In this document: piece by piece, positions 1 to 5,948 of the stretch | Layout: each line of letters opens with the position of its first letter | Position numbering within the stretch: position 1 is the stretch's first letter | From: JBGTKH01 sp041744735 | GTDB lineage: Bacteria > Planctomycetota > Planctomycetia > Pirellulales > Pirellulaceae | Direction of reading: 5' to 3' | Length of the DNA stretch: 8,233 nt | Assembly: GCA_041744735.1 (NCBI GenBank) | Contig: JBGTKH010000159.1 | Span: 1 to 8,233, forward strand | The notes under the pieces: generated by a model | Told to the model about the DNA's origin: nothing | Database searches by the model: none | What the model saw: the letters and a program-made list of their open reading frames with translations, nothing else | Made by a program: the position numbers and the translations under genes

Positions 1-378
1 CAGCGGGACGGCGCGGGCTCGCATCACGACGTCGATTTCGCTGTGCACGAGCGGCGCGCCGGCCGATAGCGTCACGGGCAGGGCTTCGGGTGTGTGGCGT
101 GCGACCGTCGCGTCAACCACTAACATCGGCGAGGCGGTGAGCTGAATTGACGATAGGCCCTTGGGCGGCGGATACAGCAGTACGGAAAAGCTGCCGAGAA
201 GGGAATTGACCAACACCGCGGTGGCGATGTGCGCCAGGCCGCTGCTGCCTAACGCCGTAAGCAGATAGCGCGGCAACGCAGCGTGTCGCGCCGATGTCTC
301 AAGACTCACGGCGACCGCTTCGCAAGGCGCCGCCAACATCTCGTCACTCGCAAGCACGTCGTCTATCTCCCGGCGCAT
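1..378 (-). CDS. Partial single-pass membrane protein, C-terminus off the left edge
   Basis: The frame is open from an ATG at 378 to the window edge, giving 126 residues (MRREIDDVLA...), so the C-terminus is missing. A GTG six bases further upstream (384) is an alternative start; GGAG at 400-397 lies about 12 nt from it, so the exact start is uncertain. The first 40 residues are polar. About residues 38-66 (YLLTALGSSG...VLVNSLLGSFSVLL) form a plausible membrane segment, followed by PPP and a beta-rich extracytoplasmic-looking stretch. This layout of short cytoplasmic head, one helix and a proline-marked exit is common in planctomycete envelope proteins with variable C-terminal domains. I cannot name the family, because the diagnostic part lies outside the window. 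It starts about 50 bp after the stop of the upstream gene remnant. Confidence 0.5.
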   Translation of the reverse strand, partial: MRREIDDVLASDEMLAAPCEAVAVSLETSARHAALPRYLLTALGSSGLAHIATAVLVNSLLGSFSVLLYPPPKGLSSIQLTASPMLVVDATVARHTPEALPVTLSAGAPLVHSEIDVVMRARAVPL

Positions 379-428
379 GGCCACCAGTCGTTTCTTCTCC
401 GAAACTGAAAATCGTAGTCCGATACCGT

Positions 429-689
429 CTATGCAGAAACCCCACAGGCCGCGAGAAAGTTGGCCGTGATCCGCTGCACGCGCTGATCCGGTCCGTGCGG
501 GCGGCCGAAGTGGGCGTAAGGCGGGACGTGGCCGGGCGGGCGGCTGAGGCCTTGGGCCCAGAAGATCGTCGAAGCGTTGAAGACCCAGTTATCTTTGGGG
601 CCGGGATAAATGGTCGCCGTCCAGTGAGCCCGTTTGCCGCCGCCGTTGGTCGTTTCGCCTTCGGCCACGACTTGCAGGCCGGGGATGTA
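429..689 (-). pseudogene. 3' remnant of an N,N-dimethylformamidase beta-like (DMFA2 C-terminal) protein
   Basis: An in-frame stretch ending at a TAG (431-429) encodes PGLQVVAEGETTNGGGKRAH..., then WVFNASTIFWAQGLSRPPGH..., then DQRVQRITANFLAACGVSA. The order (W)VF-x-A-x-(T)I-x-W-x-x-(S)L, a loop, then V-x-R-I-T-x-N-x-L matches my recollection of the end of the N,N-dimethylformamidase large-subunit family and its relatives. Only about 85 residues of a protein that should be several hundred long are present. Going upstream, the frame enters a palindromic repeat and meets a stop (749-747), and pgpA ends right behind it. There is no room for the rest of the gene, so this is read as a truncated leftover. 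A GTG at 668 could begin a 79-codon ORF, but nothing suggests that it makes a functional product. Confidence 0.6.
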
Positions 690-750
690 GCCGAACTCGC
701 CAGAGTTTGGTTGTCCCGAGATCCGGCCAAAGTCTGGCGACTTCGGCTAC
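687..750. repeat. Palindromic repeat with two sub-hairpins (GTAGC/GCTAC type)
   Basis: Two 24-base arms, 687-710 and 727-750, are inverted copies of each other with two differences and flank a 16-base centre. The outer ends are GTAGCC and GGCTAC. Each arm also folds on itself. The left arm forms CGAACTC-GCCA-GAGTTTG (692-709, seven pairs including one G.T). The right arm forms CAAAGTC-TGGC-GACTTCG (728-745) with one A.C mismatch on this strand. The tetraloops GCCA and TGGC are complementary. The two arm differences (696, 705) compensate each other inside the small stem. The element sits exactly between the pgpA stop and the gene remnant. No transposase is present. It looks like a REP- or MITE-type element. 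Confidence 0.75.
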
Positions 751-753
751 CCA

Positions 754-1275
754 TCAATGCACGGCCACTCCAAACCAACTTGGCAGGAAGAACAGCAAGA
801 CGTTGAGCACAATCGCGGCATAGACCGACCCGAGCAGGTCGTCGGCCAGCACACCCCAACCCGCCGGCAACTTTTCCAAGCGGCGCGCCGGCGGAACTTT
901 AACCATGTCGATGATGCGTGTGACGGGGAACGCCCAGAGGACGATGATCCAAACGCTGGGCGATGGAAGCCAAGGCGCGGGAAACAGCAGCACGGTTAGC
1001 AAGAACCCCGCCACCTCGTCCGTCACAAACGCGCTCGAATCCTTTTTCTGAAAGTGCCGCTCGGCCCACGGCGCCAACGCGATCGTCACCCAACACGTCG
1101 CCGCCAGCGCGAGGGCAATCAGCAACGACCGCCAAGGTTCATACCCCCACAAGCCAATGGGCACGAACAGCGCGATTCCCCACAACGCGCCCATCGTGCC
1201 GGGAAACACTGGCGAGTAGCCGAACCCGACACACGTCGCCACGATAATGCGGAGCCGCTCGGGGCAACGAGACAT
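754..1275 (-). CDS. pgpA: Phosphatidylglycerophosphatase A (PgpA)
   Basis: This 173-residue protein is of usual family length. PgpA removes the phosphate from phosphatidylglycerophosphate at the inner face of the cytoplasmic membrane, giving phosphatidylglycerol. Family motifs are visible in order: GFGYSPVFPGTMGALWG (17-33), DEVAGF (86-91), then RIIDMVKVPPARRLEKLPAG (120-139) running into WGVLADD (140-146). The acidic residues D86, E87, D123, D145 and D146 are the expected metal/catalytic positions. Hydrophobic segments lie near 31-43, 50-69, 90-116 and 147-167. The usual K-P after the third motif is K-V-P here. The ATG at 1275 is supported by AGGTGA at 1287-1282, six bases away. Its stop lies 3 bp from the palindromic repeat. 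About 170 bp separate it from the haloperoxidase gene upstream, so it may have its own promoter. Confidence 0.93.
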   Translation of the reverse strand: MSRCPERLRIIVATCVGFGYSPVFPGTMGALWGIALFVPIGLWGYEPWRSLLIALALAATCWVTIALAPWAERHFQKKDSSAFVTDEVAGFLLTVLLFPAPWLPSPSVWIIVLWAFPVTRIIDMVKVPPARRLEKLPAGWGVLADDLLGSVYAAIVLNVLLFFLPSWFGVAVH

Positions 1276-1445
1276 GCAGATTCACCTGATCGAGAGTTGG
1301 CTTTACGGACTGCGTGGATGACATCGGCGCACAGTTCATAGAATACTATCGCCGCCGGAATCTACCAACCGTGACACTGGCCGTCACGCAAAGTCACCAA
1401 GCCCGAACTACATTTCGCCAGGGCATGGCAATGTTTCGCTTGAGC
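1276..1445. other. Gap between the haloperoxidase gene and pgpA
   Basis: The 170-base spacer between two minus-strand genes holds a small perfect hairpin (CGTGAC at 1370-1375 with GTCACG at 1383-1388, seven-base loop) about 60-75 bases past the haloperoxidase stop, and the pgpA ribosome site at its left end. The hairpin has no following T-run, so it is at best a weak terminator or a chance inverted repeat. I see no convincing promoter hexamers for pgpA and no coding sequence. Confidence 0.4.
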
Positions 1446-3029
1446 TCAATCTTTACAAACCGTGGAAAGTTTCTGGCCGTTCTTGGTGACCCGCTTTGGC
1501 GTGATCGTGAACAGATCGCCGTCGAATCCCGTGAAGGTGAATGAGTAATCTTCGTGGTAGTCCTTGCGCTGATTAAACAAGATGCAGATCGCCACGCGCT
1601 CGCCTAACCGCAGCGATTCGAGATAGTCGCTGCGCCAATGGACGCCGGCCATGTTGCGGCCGATGGCGATGTTGGCAGCCACCTTGTTCAATTCACCGCC
1701 GACGGTGAGGTCTTTCGCGCCCGGCCCCTTGTAGGGGACCAACTTCAATCCGTCGCTCGTCGGCACGACCGGATTTGCCAAGGGATGACTCTCGTCAAAC
1801 CAAGCCTTGAGGATGGTGACACAGGCGCCGGCCACAGTGCCGTGTCCCGCGCCGTAAGCCGGATGCGTGGGACTGCCTTCGGAAAACGCCATGGGCATCA
1901 GGTAGTTCCCATTCTTGCTAAACGACTCCTGCAATGCCGCAGAGTCCAAGACTTGGCGGTGAATCGGATAGTCGCGCTTCTGACCTTTCAATCCTTCCAG
2001 CTTCAATTGCACGAGACCGCCATAGGCTTCGGGACGCAGCCGCCGGTGCACGAACCATTTCTGGTACCAAACGGCTTTGAGCGCCCGCGTGGCGACTTCG
2101 GTGACCAGGCTCAAAATATGCGGACCGCCAAACGTGCCGAAGCCGATTTGATTCTTCGAATTCGGATTGGGCTCTTTGTAAGGGTTGCCGTCGCCAAAGG
2201 GAGCGCCCATGCCGAGCAGGATCAGGCAGGCGTTCAAGTACGCTTCATATAAAGCGTCGACGTGCACGTACTGCCCCAAGTCGCGCATGTTGCGGATGTA
2301 GCGGCGCGCGCCGTCGAATTCATCTTGCGACGAGAGCCCGCCATCCTGAACGCAGAGCCACTCATCGTATTGCTTCAGATAATCCAAGCCGCTGACGACG
2401 GTGCGTTGCTGCTGGCTAACCAAGAGTGAACCGTACGGAATGTCCCGCAAGAGAAACTGCGAAAGATACGGGCCGGTCAGTTCGCCTGGAGTGCAGCCGC
2501 GAAAAATCGTTTCCGGGGTGACTCGGCCCTTGATCGTCGGTCCCGTGAAGTCGGTCAATCGGGACAGGTCATCGGCCGCGGCCGATACCTTGCGAGTCGT
2601 GTCGAACCGGGTGAAGGCCACGTCGCGCAGCAAAGCCATCCAATAGAGTTCCACGGCCTCCGCAGCTTCCTCGGCGCTATCCAAACGCGGAGCGGAGAGC
2701 ATTTCCAGCCGTTTCGGATCGGGACCTTCCAGATCGGTCGCCAATCCGGCTTGCGGGTCGACGAGTTTACGTCCCTTGCCAAGTTGGATGGCGGGAAAAT
2801 CCGCGGGGCGGTGTGGTCGCCGCACCGCCTTGAGCAACGAGTCATAAGCCGCTCGCACCACCTCTCCAAAATCATTGTGCGGGAGCCCCTTGTGAAAGTT
2901 TCCGATGCGGTTGGGTTTGCCGTCATCTCCAAGGTAACGGTCTTCGTCACCGTTGCTGCCTTGCGTCGTGATCGAAGAAGGCTCACAGGGTCCCTTACTC
3001 GAACGCTTCGTCCGCTTACTCTTCGCCAT
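1446..3029 (-). CDS. Vanadium-dependent haloperoxidase (algal bromoperoxidase type)
   Basis: This 527-residue protein belongs to the PAP2/vanadium haloperoxidase superfamily. Such enzymes use vanadate and hydrogen peroxide to oxidise halides to hypohalous acid. The vanadate site is readable: K324 and R332 in KWFVHRRLRPEAYGG (the K-x7-R spacing of red-algal bromoperoxidases), the loop HPAYGAGHGTVAGA (389-402) with H396 as the vanadate-linked histidine, and R458/H464 in GRNMAGVHWRSD (457-468, spacing six). The loop has A394 where a serine is normal (S-G-H). The length is close to the roughly 600-residue algal enzymes. The N-terminus (MAKSKRTKRSSKG) is very basic and no signal peptide is visible, so a cytoplasmic location is likely, although planctomycete export signals can be hard to see. 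The ATG at 3029 follows GGGGAG (3043-3038) by eight bases. Halide preference cannot be read from the sequence; phosphatase activity, known for some relatives, is an alternative. Confidence 0.9.
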   Translation of the reverse strand: MAKSKRTKRSSKGPCEPSSITTQGSNGDEDRYLGDDGKPNRIGNFHKGLPHNDFGEVVRAAYDSLLKAVRRPHRPADFPAIQLGKGRKLVDPQAGLATDLEGPDPKRLEMLSAPRLDSAEEAAEAVELYWMALLRDVAFTRFDTTRKVSAAADDLSRLTDFTGPTIKGRVTPETIFRGCTPGELTGPYLSQFLLRDIPYGSLLVSQQQRTVVSGLDYLKQYDEWLCVQDGGLSSQDEFDGARRYIRNMRDLGQYVHVDALYEAYLNACLILLGMGAPFGDGNPYKEPNPNSKNQIGFGTFGGPHILSLVTEVATRALKAVWYQKWFVHRRLRPEAYGGLVQLKLEGLKGQKRDYPIHRQVLDSAALQESFSKNGNYLMPMAFSEGSPTHPAYGAGHGTVAGACVTILKAWFDESHPLANPVVPTSDGLKLVPYKGPGAKDLTVGGELNKVAANIAIGRNMAGVHWRSDYLESLRLGERVAICILFNQRKDYHEDYSFTFTGFDGDLFTITPKRVTKNGQKLSTVCKD

Positions 3030-3238
3030 GATTTGAACTCCCCGTTAACTTTCCTTGCCCATGGTCAATGCCATCACGTAGTTCTTCGTCGTGTTTCCAC
3101 CACACGCGGACGAGGAACTTCCCCTACGCCCAATCATGTGTCGCATCTAGCCAGCCTGCCTACATGCAATCTGGTAGCAATCTGGCAGCAATCTGGTCGC
3201 AGATGCAGCGCACGATTGGCCTGCAAAAGAATCGCGGA
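3030..3238. other. Upstream region of the haloperoxidase gene
   Basis: This 209-base gap holds the leader and probable control region of the haloperoxidase gene. It contains its ribosome site (GGGGAG, 3043-3038) and a block of three 11-bp direct repeats (3166-3198). A TTGACC on the minus strand (3068-3063) resembles a -35 box, but no credible -10 box follows at the right distance. A plus-strand reading frame crosses the region but continues as the antisense of the next gene, so I do not call it. Confidence 0.4.
3166..3198. repeat. Three tandem 11-bp repeats upstream of the haloperoxidase gene
   Basis: The unit GCAATCTGGYM occurs three times head to tail: GCAATCTGGTA (3166-3176), GCAATCTGGCA (3177-3187) and GCAATCTGGTC (3188-3198). 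The first nine bases are identical in all copies. The 11-bp period is about one helical turn, so a bound protein would repeat on one face of the DNA. The block ends 137 bp upstream of the haloperoxidase ATG and 41 bp past the stop of the preceding gene. A regulator-binding array or a simple slippage repeat are both possible. Confidence 0.7.
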
Positions 3239-3976
3239 TTAAGAGATCAGTTCCCAGTACACCCCGCTGCCATTGCCGTCGCCGTGGAAGCGGACCAGGG
3301 ACGTTTTTTGATTGCGGTTCAGGGAGTTGATCGCGGAATGCAGGCGGCGTTTGGGATCGATGTCGGCGGCGGGAGGCAGCGGATCGTCGATACGGTCGGG
3401 CCAGCCTTCTTCCTGAAACGAAGAGAGGATCAGTTCCTGATTCGGCGCCGGGACGCGAAACCGCTTCACCACGACCTCGTTAACCTGCAGTTCGCGGTGC
3501 TCGACGTTCCACTTGGGAAGCGGAGTGGACGGTTGACCGTTGCTGCAAGCACGCGTGTGGGAGTTCTTTGGCCGGTTGAGTCGCTGGCCATCGCTGCTGA
3601 CGAATTCGGCGAATTCGGCGCCGGTTTTCGTGAGCACAAAACAACTGCGGCTGGTGAACCGCAGGTTGCTGCCGGGGCGGAATTCGCGGCGCTCGTCGCC
3701 GGGCCGGGAAATTTCTCGAGCGTGCTCGACGTAGCCGTTACAGGTCAGCCAGCGCAGGTCGCCGGCAGTCAATCCCGCGTCACGCAGGCTGCTCATTTCG
3801 ACCGCAAAGTCCCATTGGCTGCGCTTCAAGTCGTCGGCGTAGCGCCGGGCCTGACGCAATAATTCCACCGCCGGCCGCAATCGCGACTTGCCTTCTCGGC
3901 TTAAGACTTGTTCGATTCGTTTAGCTGAGAATCGGGCAGAGACTCGCCCCGAACGCGAACCCGTGGGGTTGGCCAT
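3239..3976 (-). CDS. Conserved planctomycete-type protein of unknown function, possible winged-helix modules
   Basis: The 245-residue protein falls into two parts. Residues about 33-127 are helix-rich with an aromatic core (RRYADDLKRSQWDF, DLRWLTCNGYVEH, SCFVLTKTGAEFAEFV), which could be a winged-helix fold because the last part reads like a wing returning to a helix. A low-complexity linker follows (about 128-154). The C-terminal part (155-243) has WNVEHRELQVNEVVVKRFR, PAPNQELIL, EEGWPDRIDDPLPP, DPKRRLHSAINSLNRNQ and RFHGDG...YWEL. I recognise this C-terminal pattern as recurring in planctomycete hypothetical proteins but know no established function. Basic residues (KRR, RNQ) would suit nucleic-acid contact; that is inference. 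The ATG at 3976 follows GGAGAGG (3986-3980) closely. No signal peptide or membrane segment is seen. Confidence 0.8.
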   Translation of the reverse strand: MANPTGSRSGRVSARFSAKRIEQVLSREGKSRLRPAVELLRQARRYADDLKRSQWDFAVEMSSLRDAGLTAGDLRWLTCNGYVEHAREISRPGDERREFRPGSNLRFTSRSCFVLTKTGAEFAEFVSSDGQRLNRPKNSHTRACSNGQPSTPLPKWNVEHRELQVNEVVVKRFRVPAPNQELILSSFQEEGWPDRIDDPLPPAADIDPKRRLHSAINSLNRNQKTSLVRFHGDGNGSGVYWELIS

Positions 3977-4106
3977 CGACCTCTCCGTGCGTGCAACGTC
4001 TTGGATGTCACGGCCTGCTATCCTGCTTCAGCATCCTTTGGTGGTGCCGCACAGGCATGAGACCCATCTCGACTCGTCCCACGCGAATGTGTGTCCGGCA
4101 GGAAAT

Positions 4107-4135
4107 GTAAGCCCCGGGACCTTGGGTTTGCTTAC
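4107..4135 (-). terminator. Possible terminator hairpin after the sensor kinase gene
   Basis: GTAAGC (4107-4112) and GCTTAC (4130-4135) form a six-base stem, with CCC/GGG inside that can extend it past a three-base bulge. It lies about 30-60 bases downstream of the sensor kinase stop on the minus strand. No clear U-run follows, so intrinsic termination is uncertain. A second weak inverted repeat (ACACT...AGTGT) lies nearer the stop, around 4145-4161. The rest of the 187-base gap (3977-4163) shows only the ribosome site of the next gene. Confidence 0.25.
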
Positions 4136-4163
4136 GCTATTGATAACACTATTAGAAGCAGTG

Positions 4164-5831
4164 TCAAGTGACCTCAGCCATCGGCGTGGCGGGAGCGACC
4201 GGCAACGTGAACTTGAAGACGCTGCCTTGGCCGGGTTGCGATTCCGCCCAGATGCGGCCGCCGTGACGTTCCACGATCCGCTTGCAGAGCGACAGTCCGA
4301 TGCCGTGTCCCGCATACTCTTCGCGCGTATGCAGCCGTTGAAAGATGACGAAGATTTTTTCCAGATGTTGCGGATCGATGCCAATGCCGTTGTCGCGCAC
4401 GGAGAAGACCCACTCGCGGCCCTTGCGCACGCCCCGCACGCGCACTTGCGGCGGTTCGTTGCTGCGGAATTTGATGGCGTTGCCGATTAAGTTCTGAAAC
4501 AACTGCAGCATCTGCGTACGGTCGGCGGCGATCGTTGGCAGAGCGTCGCAGACGACGGTTGCGCCGGACTCCTGAATCGCGATCTCCAGGTTCGCCAGCA
4601 CGTCGCGCAGCACGACCGAGCAATCGGTGGGTTCGAACGGCTTGCCGCGTGTGCCGACGCGCGAGTAGCTCAACAGGCCCTCGATCAGCACCTGCATGCG
4701 ATTGACGCCGTCCACGGCATATCCGATGAACTCGTTGGCCGTATCGTCGAGCTGGCCTTGATAACGGCGCTGCAAGAGTTGGCAGTAGCTCTTGACCATC
4801 CGCAACGGCTCCTGCAGATCGTGCGAGGCGGCGTAAGCGAATTCGGACAGGTCCTGATTGCTGCGTTTCAACTCGTCGGCATATTGTTGCAGTTTCTTTT
4901 CGGCCCGTTTGCGTTTGGTGATGTCGTGCAAGAAGACGGCAAAGGCCGACTTGTCTTGCAAGGGAAAAGGCTGCATCACCCACTCGGCCAGAAACCGCTC
5001 GCCGTCTTTGCGCATCATGATCAGCTCGGACCGCTGACCGACCAGCGAACCAAATTCCCCCGTGCCGCTGTACCGCGCCAAGTTGTCTTGGTATCGCGGT
5101 CGTGAAGCCGGCGGGACAAACAATTCCGCCAGATCTTTGCCCACGGCCGCCTTGCGGCCGCAACCGAATAGCTTTTCGGCGGCCCGGTTGAATTCCAAGA
5201 TCGTGCCGGCGTCGTCGATGACCATGATGCAATCCAGCGCCGACTCGAAAATCGCCCGCTGGCGCAGTTCGCTCTCCAGCAATTCCTGTTCGGCCTGCTG
5301 CCGTGCGGACAGCTCCGTCTGGCATTGCATGTTCAAGAGCGTCAGATCCTCGAAGGCGGAGAGCAGCACGTCCAGCAGTTGTTCGGGACTGGCCTGGATG
5401 GCGTACGCTTGATCGAGAAACTTCACCCGCATGGGTTCGCCGCCTTGATTGAACAGGGGCCAGCAGCCGCGTTGCAGGACGCGTACCAGACGGGCCGCCA
5501 CATCGGTCATCGGCCGGTCTTTGGACAAATAATCATCGGCGCCGGCCTGCAGGGCGCGCAGCACGTCGGTGGCTTCCCGCGAGGCGGTCAGCACGACGAC
5601 CGGCAATCGGCGGCGCCGAGGATCTTGCTTGAATTGGCGGCAGAGTTCAATTCCGTCCTGGCCCGGCAGATTCACGTCCGTCAGCAAGAGATCGAAGGCG
5701 GCGGCGGCAATACGCTGCAGGGCCGTCTCGGCGTCACGGGCGGATTCGACGTCGATGCCCTGCTCGGCCAGCTTCGCACTCACGGCTCGTGCGTGTGCCG
5801 GATCGGCGTCCACGAGCAATATCCGAGTCAT
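4164..5831 (-). CDS. Sensor histidine kinase with N-terminal receiver: REC-PAS-HisKA-HATPase
   Basis: This 555-residue cytoplasmic protein has no membrane segment. A receiver domain (1-122) has D8/D10, phospho-acceptor D52 (LLLTDVN), T82 and K104; the proline normally after the lysine is aspartate. A linker and coiled coil (about 123-195, NMQCQTELSARQQAEQELLE) lead to a PAS domain (about 192-304, IMVIDDAGTILEFNRAAEKLFG), a second short coil, then HisKA with H337 in AASHDLQEPLRMV and an ATPase domain with N-box NLIGNAIKF (447-455), DNGIGI (480-485) and GHGIGLSLCK (508-517). The H-box resembles phytochrome-type kinases, but no chromophore domain is present. The ATG at 5831 is preferred over an in-frame TTG at 5849 because AAGGGTGG (5843-5836) lies just before the ATG. 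With no C-terminal receiver, it probably receives a phosphate or a signal through its own REC. It follows the response regulator-ATPase gene by 117 bp, the likely partner. Confidence 0.9.
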   Translation of the reverse strand: MTRILLVDADPAHARAVSAKLAEQGIDVESARDAETALQRIAAAAFDLLLTDVNLPGQDGIELCRQFKQDPRRRRLPVVVLTASREATDVLRALQAGADDYLSKDRPMTDVAARLVRVLQRGCWPLFNQGGEPMRVKFLDQAYAIQASPEQLLDVLLSAFEDLTLLNMQCQTELSARQQAEQELLESELRQRAIFESALDCIMVIDDAGTILEFNRAAEKLFGCGRKAAVGKDLAELFVPPASRPRYQDNLARYSGTGEFGSLVGQRSELIMMRKDGERFLAEWVMQPFPLQDKSAFAVFLHDITKRKRAEKKLQQYADELKRSNQDLSEFAYAASHDLQEPLRMVKSYCQLLQRRYQGQLDDTANEFIGYAVDGVNRMQVLIEGLLSYSRVGTRGKPFEPTDCSVVLRDVLANLEIAIQESGATVVCDALPTIAADRTQMLQLFQNLIGNAIKFRSNEPPQVRVRGVRKGREWVFSVRDNGIGIDPQHLEKIFVIFQRLHTREEYAGHGIGLSLCKRIVERHGGRIWAESQPGQGSVFKFTLPVAPATPMAEVT

Positions 5832-5835
5832 GACG

Positions 5836-5843
5836 CCACCCTT
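5836..5843 (-). promoter_or_regulatory. Ribosome binding site deciding the sensor kinase start
   Basis: AAGGGTGG on the minus strand lies just upstream of the ATG at 5831. It falls inside the extra codons that a TTG start at 5849 would need, so the ATG is the better start. The palindromic repeat begins only 10 bp further upstream (5854), close enough for a folded leader to influence ribosome access. Confidence 0.6.
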
Positions 5844-5853
5844 TTTCAAAACC

Positions 5854-5898
5854 GTAGCCGAAGTTGTGAAACTTCGGAATTCTCACGAATTCCGCTAC
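5854..5898. repeat. Palindromic repeat, copy 1: two hairpins with complementary loops inside outer arms
   Basis: The outer arms GTAGC (5854-5858) and GCTAC (5894-5898) enclose two adjacent perfect seven-base hairpins: CGAAGTT-GTGA-AACTTCG (5859-5876) and GGAATTC-TCAC-GAATTCC (5876-5893), which share one base at the junction. The two tetraloops GTGA and TCAC are complementary, while the two stems differ in sequence. The folded form would be a three-way junction in which the loops could kiss. The layout matches the repeat at 687-750. It lies in the 117-bp gap between the two signalling genes, in a stretch that would be transcribed if they form an operon. Confidence 0.75.
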
Positions 5899-5903
5899 GG
5901 GAC

Positions 5904-5937
5904 GTGAAACTTCGGAATTCTCACGAATTCCGCTACG
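5904..5937. repeat. Palindromic repeat, truncated tandem copy 2
   Basis: Bases 5904-5937 repeat bases 5866-5899 exactly over 34 positions, offset by 38 bp, with four bases between copies. The duplicate keeps the loop GTGA, AACTTCG, the whole second hairpin and the GCTACG end, but lacks the left arm GTAGCCGAAGTT. Only one full hairpin can therefore form in this copy. It ends 11 bp before the stop of the response regulator-ATPase gene. Confidence 0.85.
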
Positions 5938-5948
5938 AGCATCGGCGG

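Noticed and set aside
344..859. A 171-codon minus-strand frame spanning the repeat and the pgpA 3' end
   Set aside because: It overlaps pgpA, the gene remnant and the repeat in another frame, and has serine/arginine-rich composition without motifs.
1370..1388. A CGTGAC/GTCACG hairpin considered as the haloperoxidase terminator
   Set aside because: The stem is only six bases, lies some 60 bases past the stop and has no T-run after it, so it is mentioned only as content of the gap.
3068..3862. A 264-codon plus-strand reading frame
   Set aside because: Most of it is the antisense of the 245-residue minus-strand gene, which has a good ribosome site and recognisable protein patterns; the plus-strand product has no recognisable motif.
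4174..5325. A 383-codon minus-strand frame inside the sensor kinase gene
   Set aside because: It is an arginine- and glycine-rich shifted reading of the kinase sequence, as expected by chance in GC-rich DNA, and the kinase frame carries every domain motif.
5866..5937. Two direct repeats considered as a minimal CRISPR array
   Set aside because: Only two copies occur, four bases apart, with no spacer-sized gap and no cas genes; the unit is part of a palindromic element.
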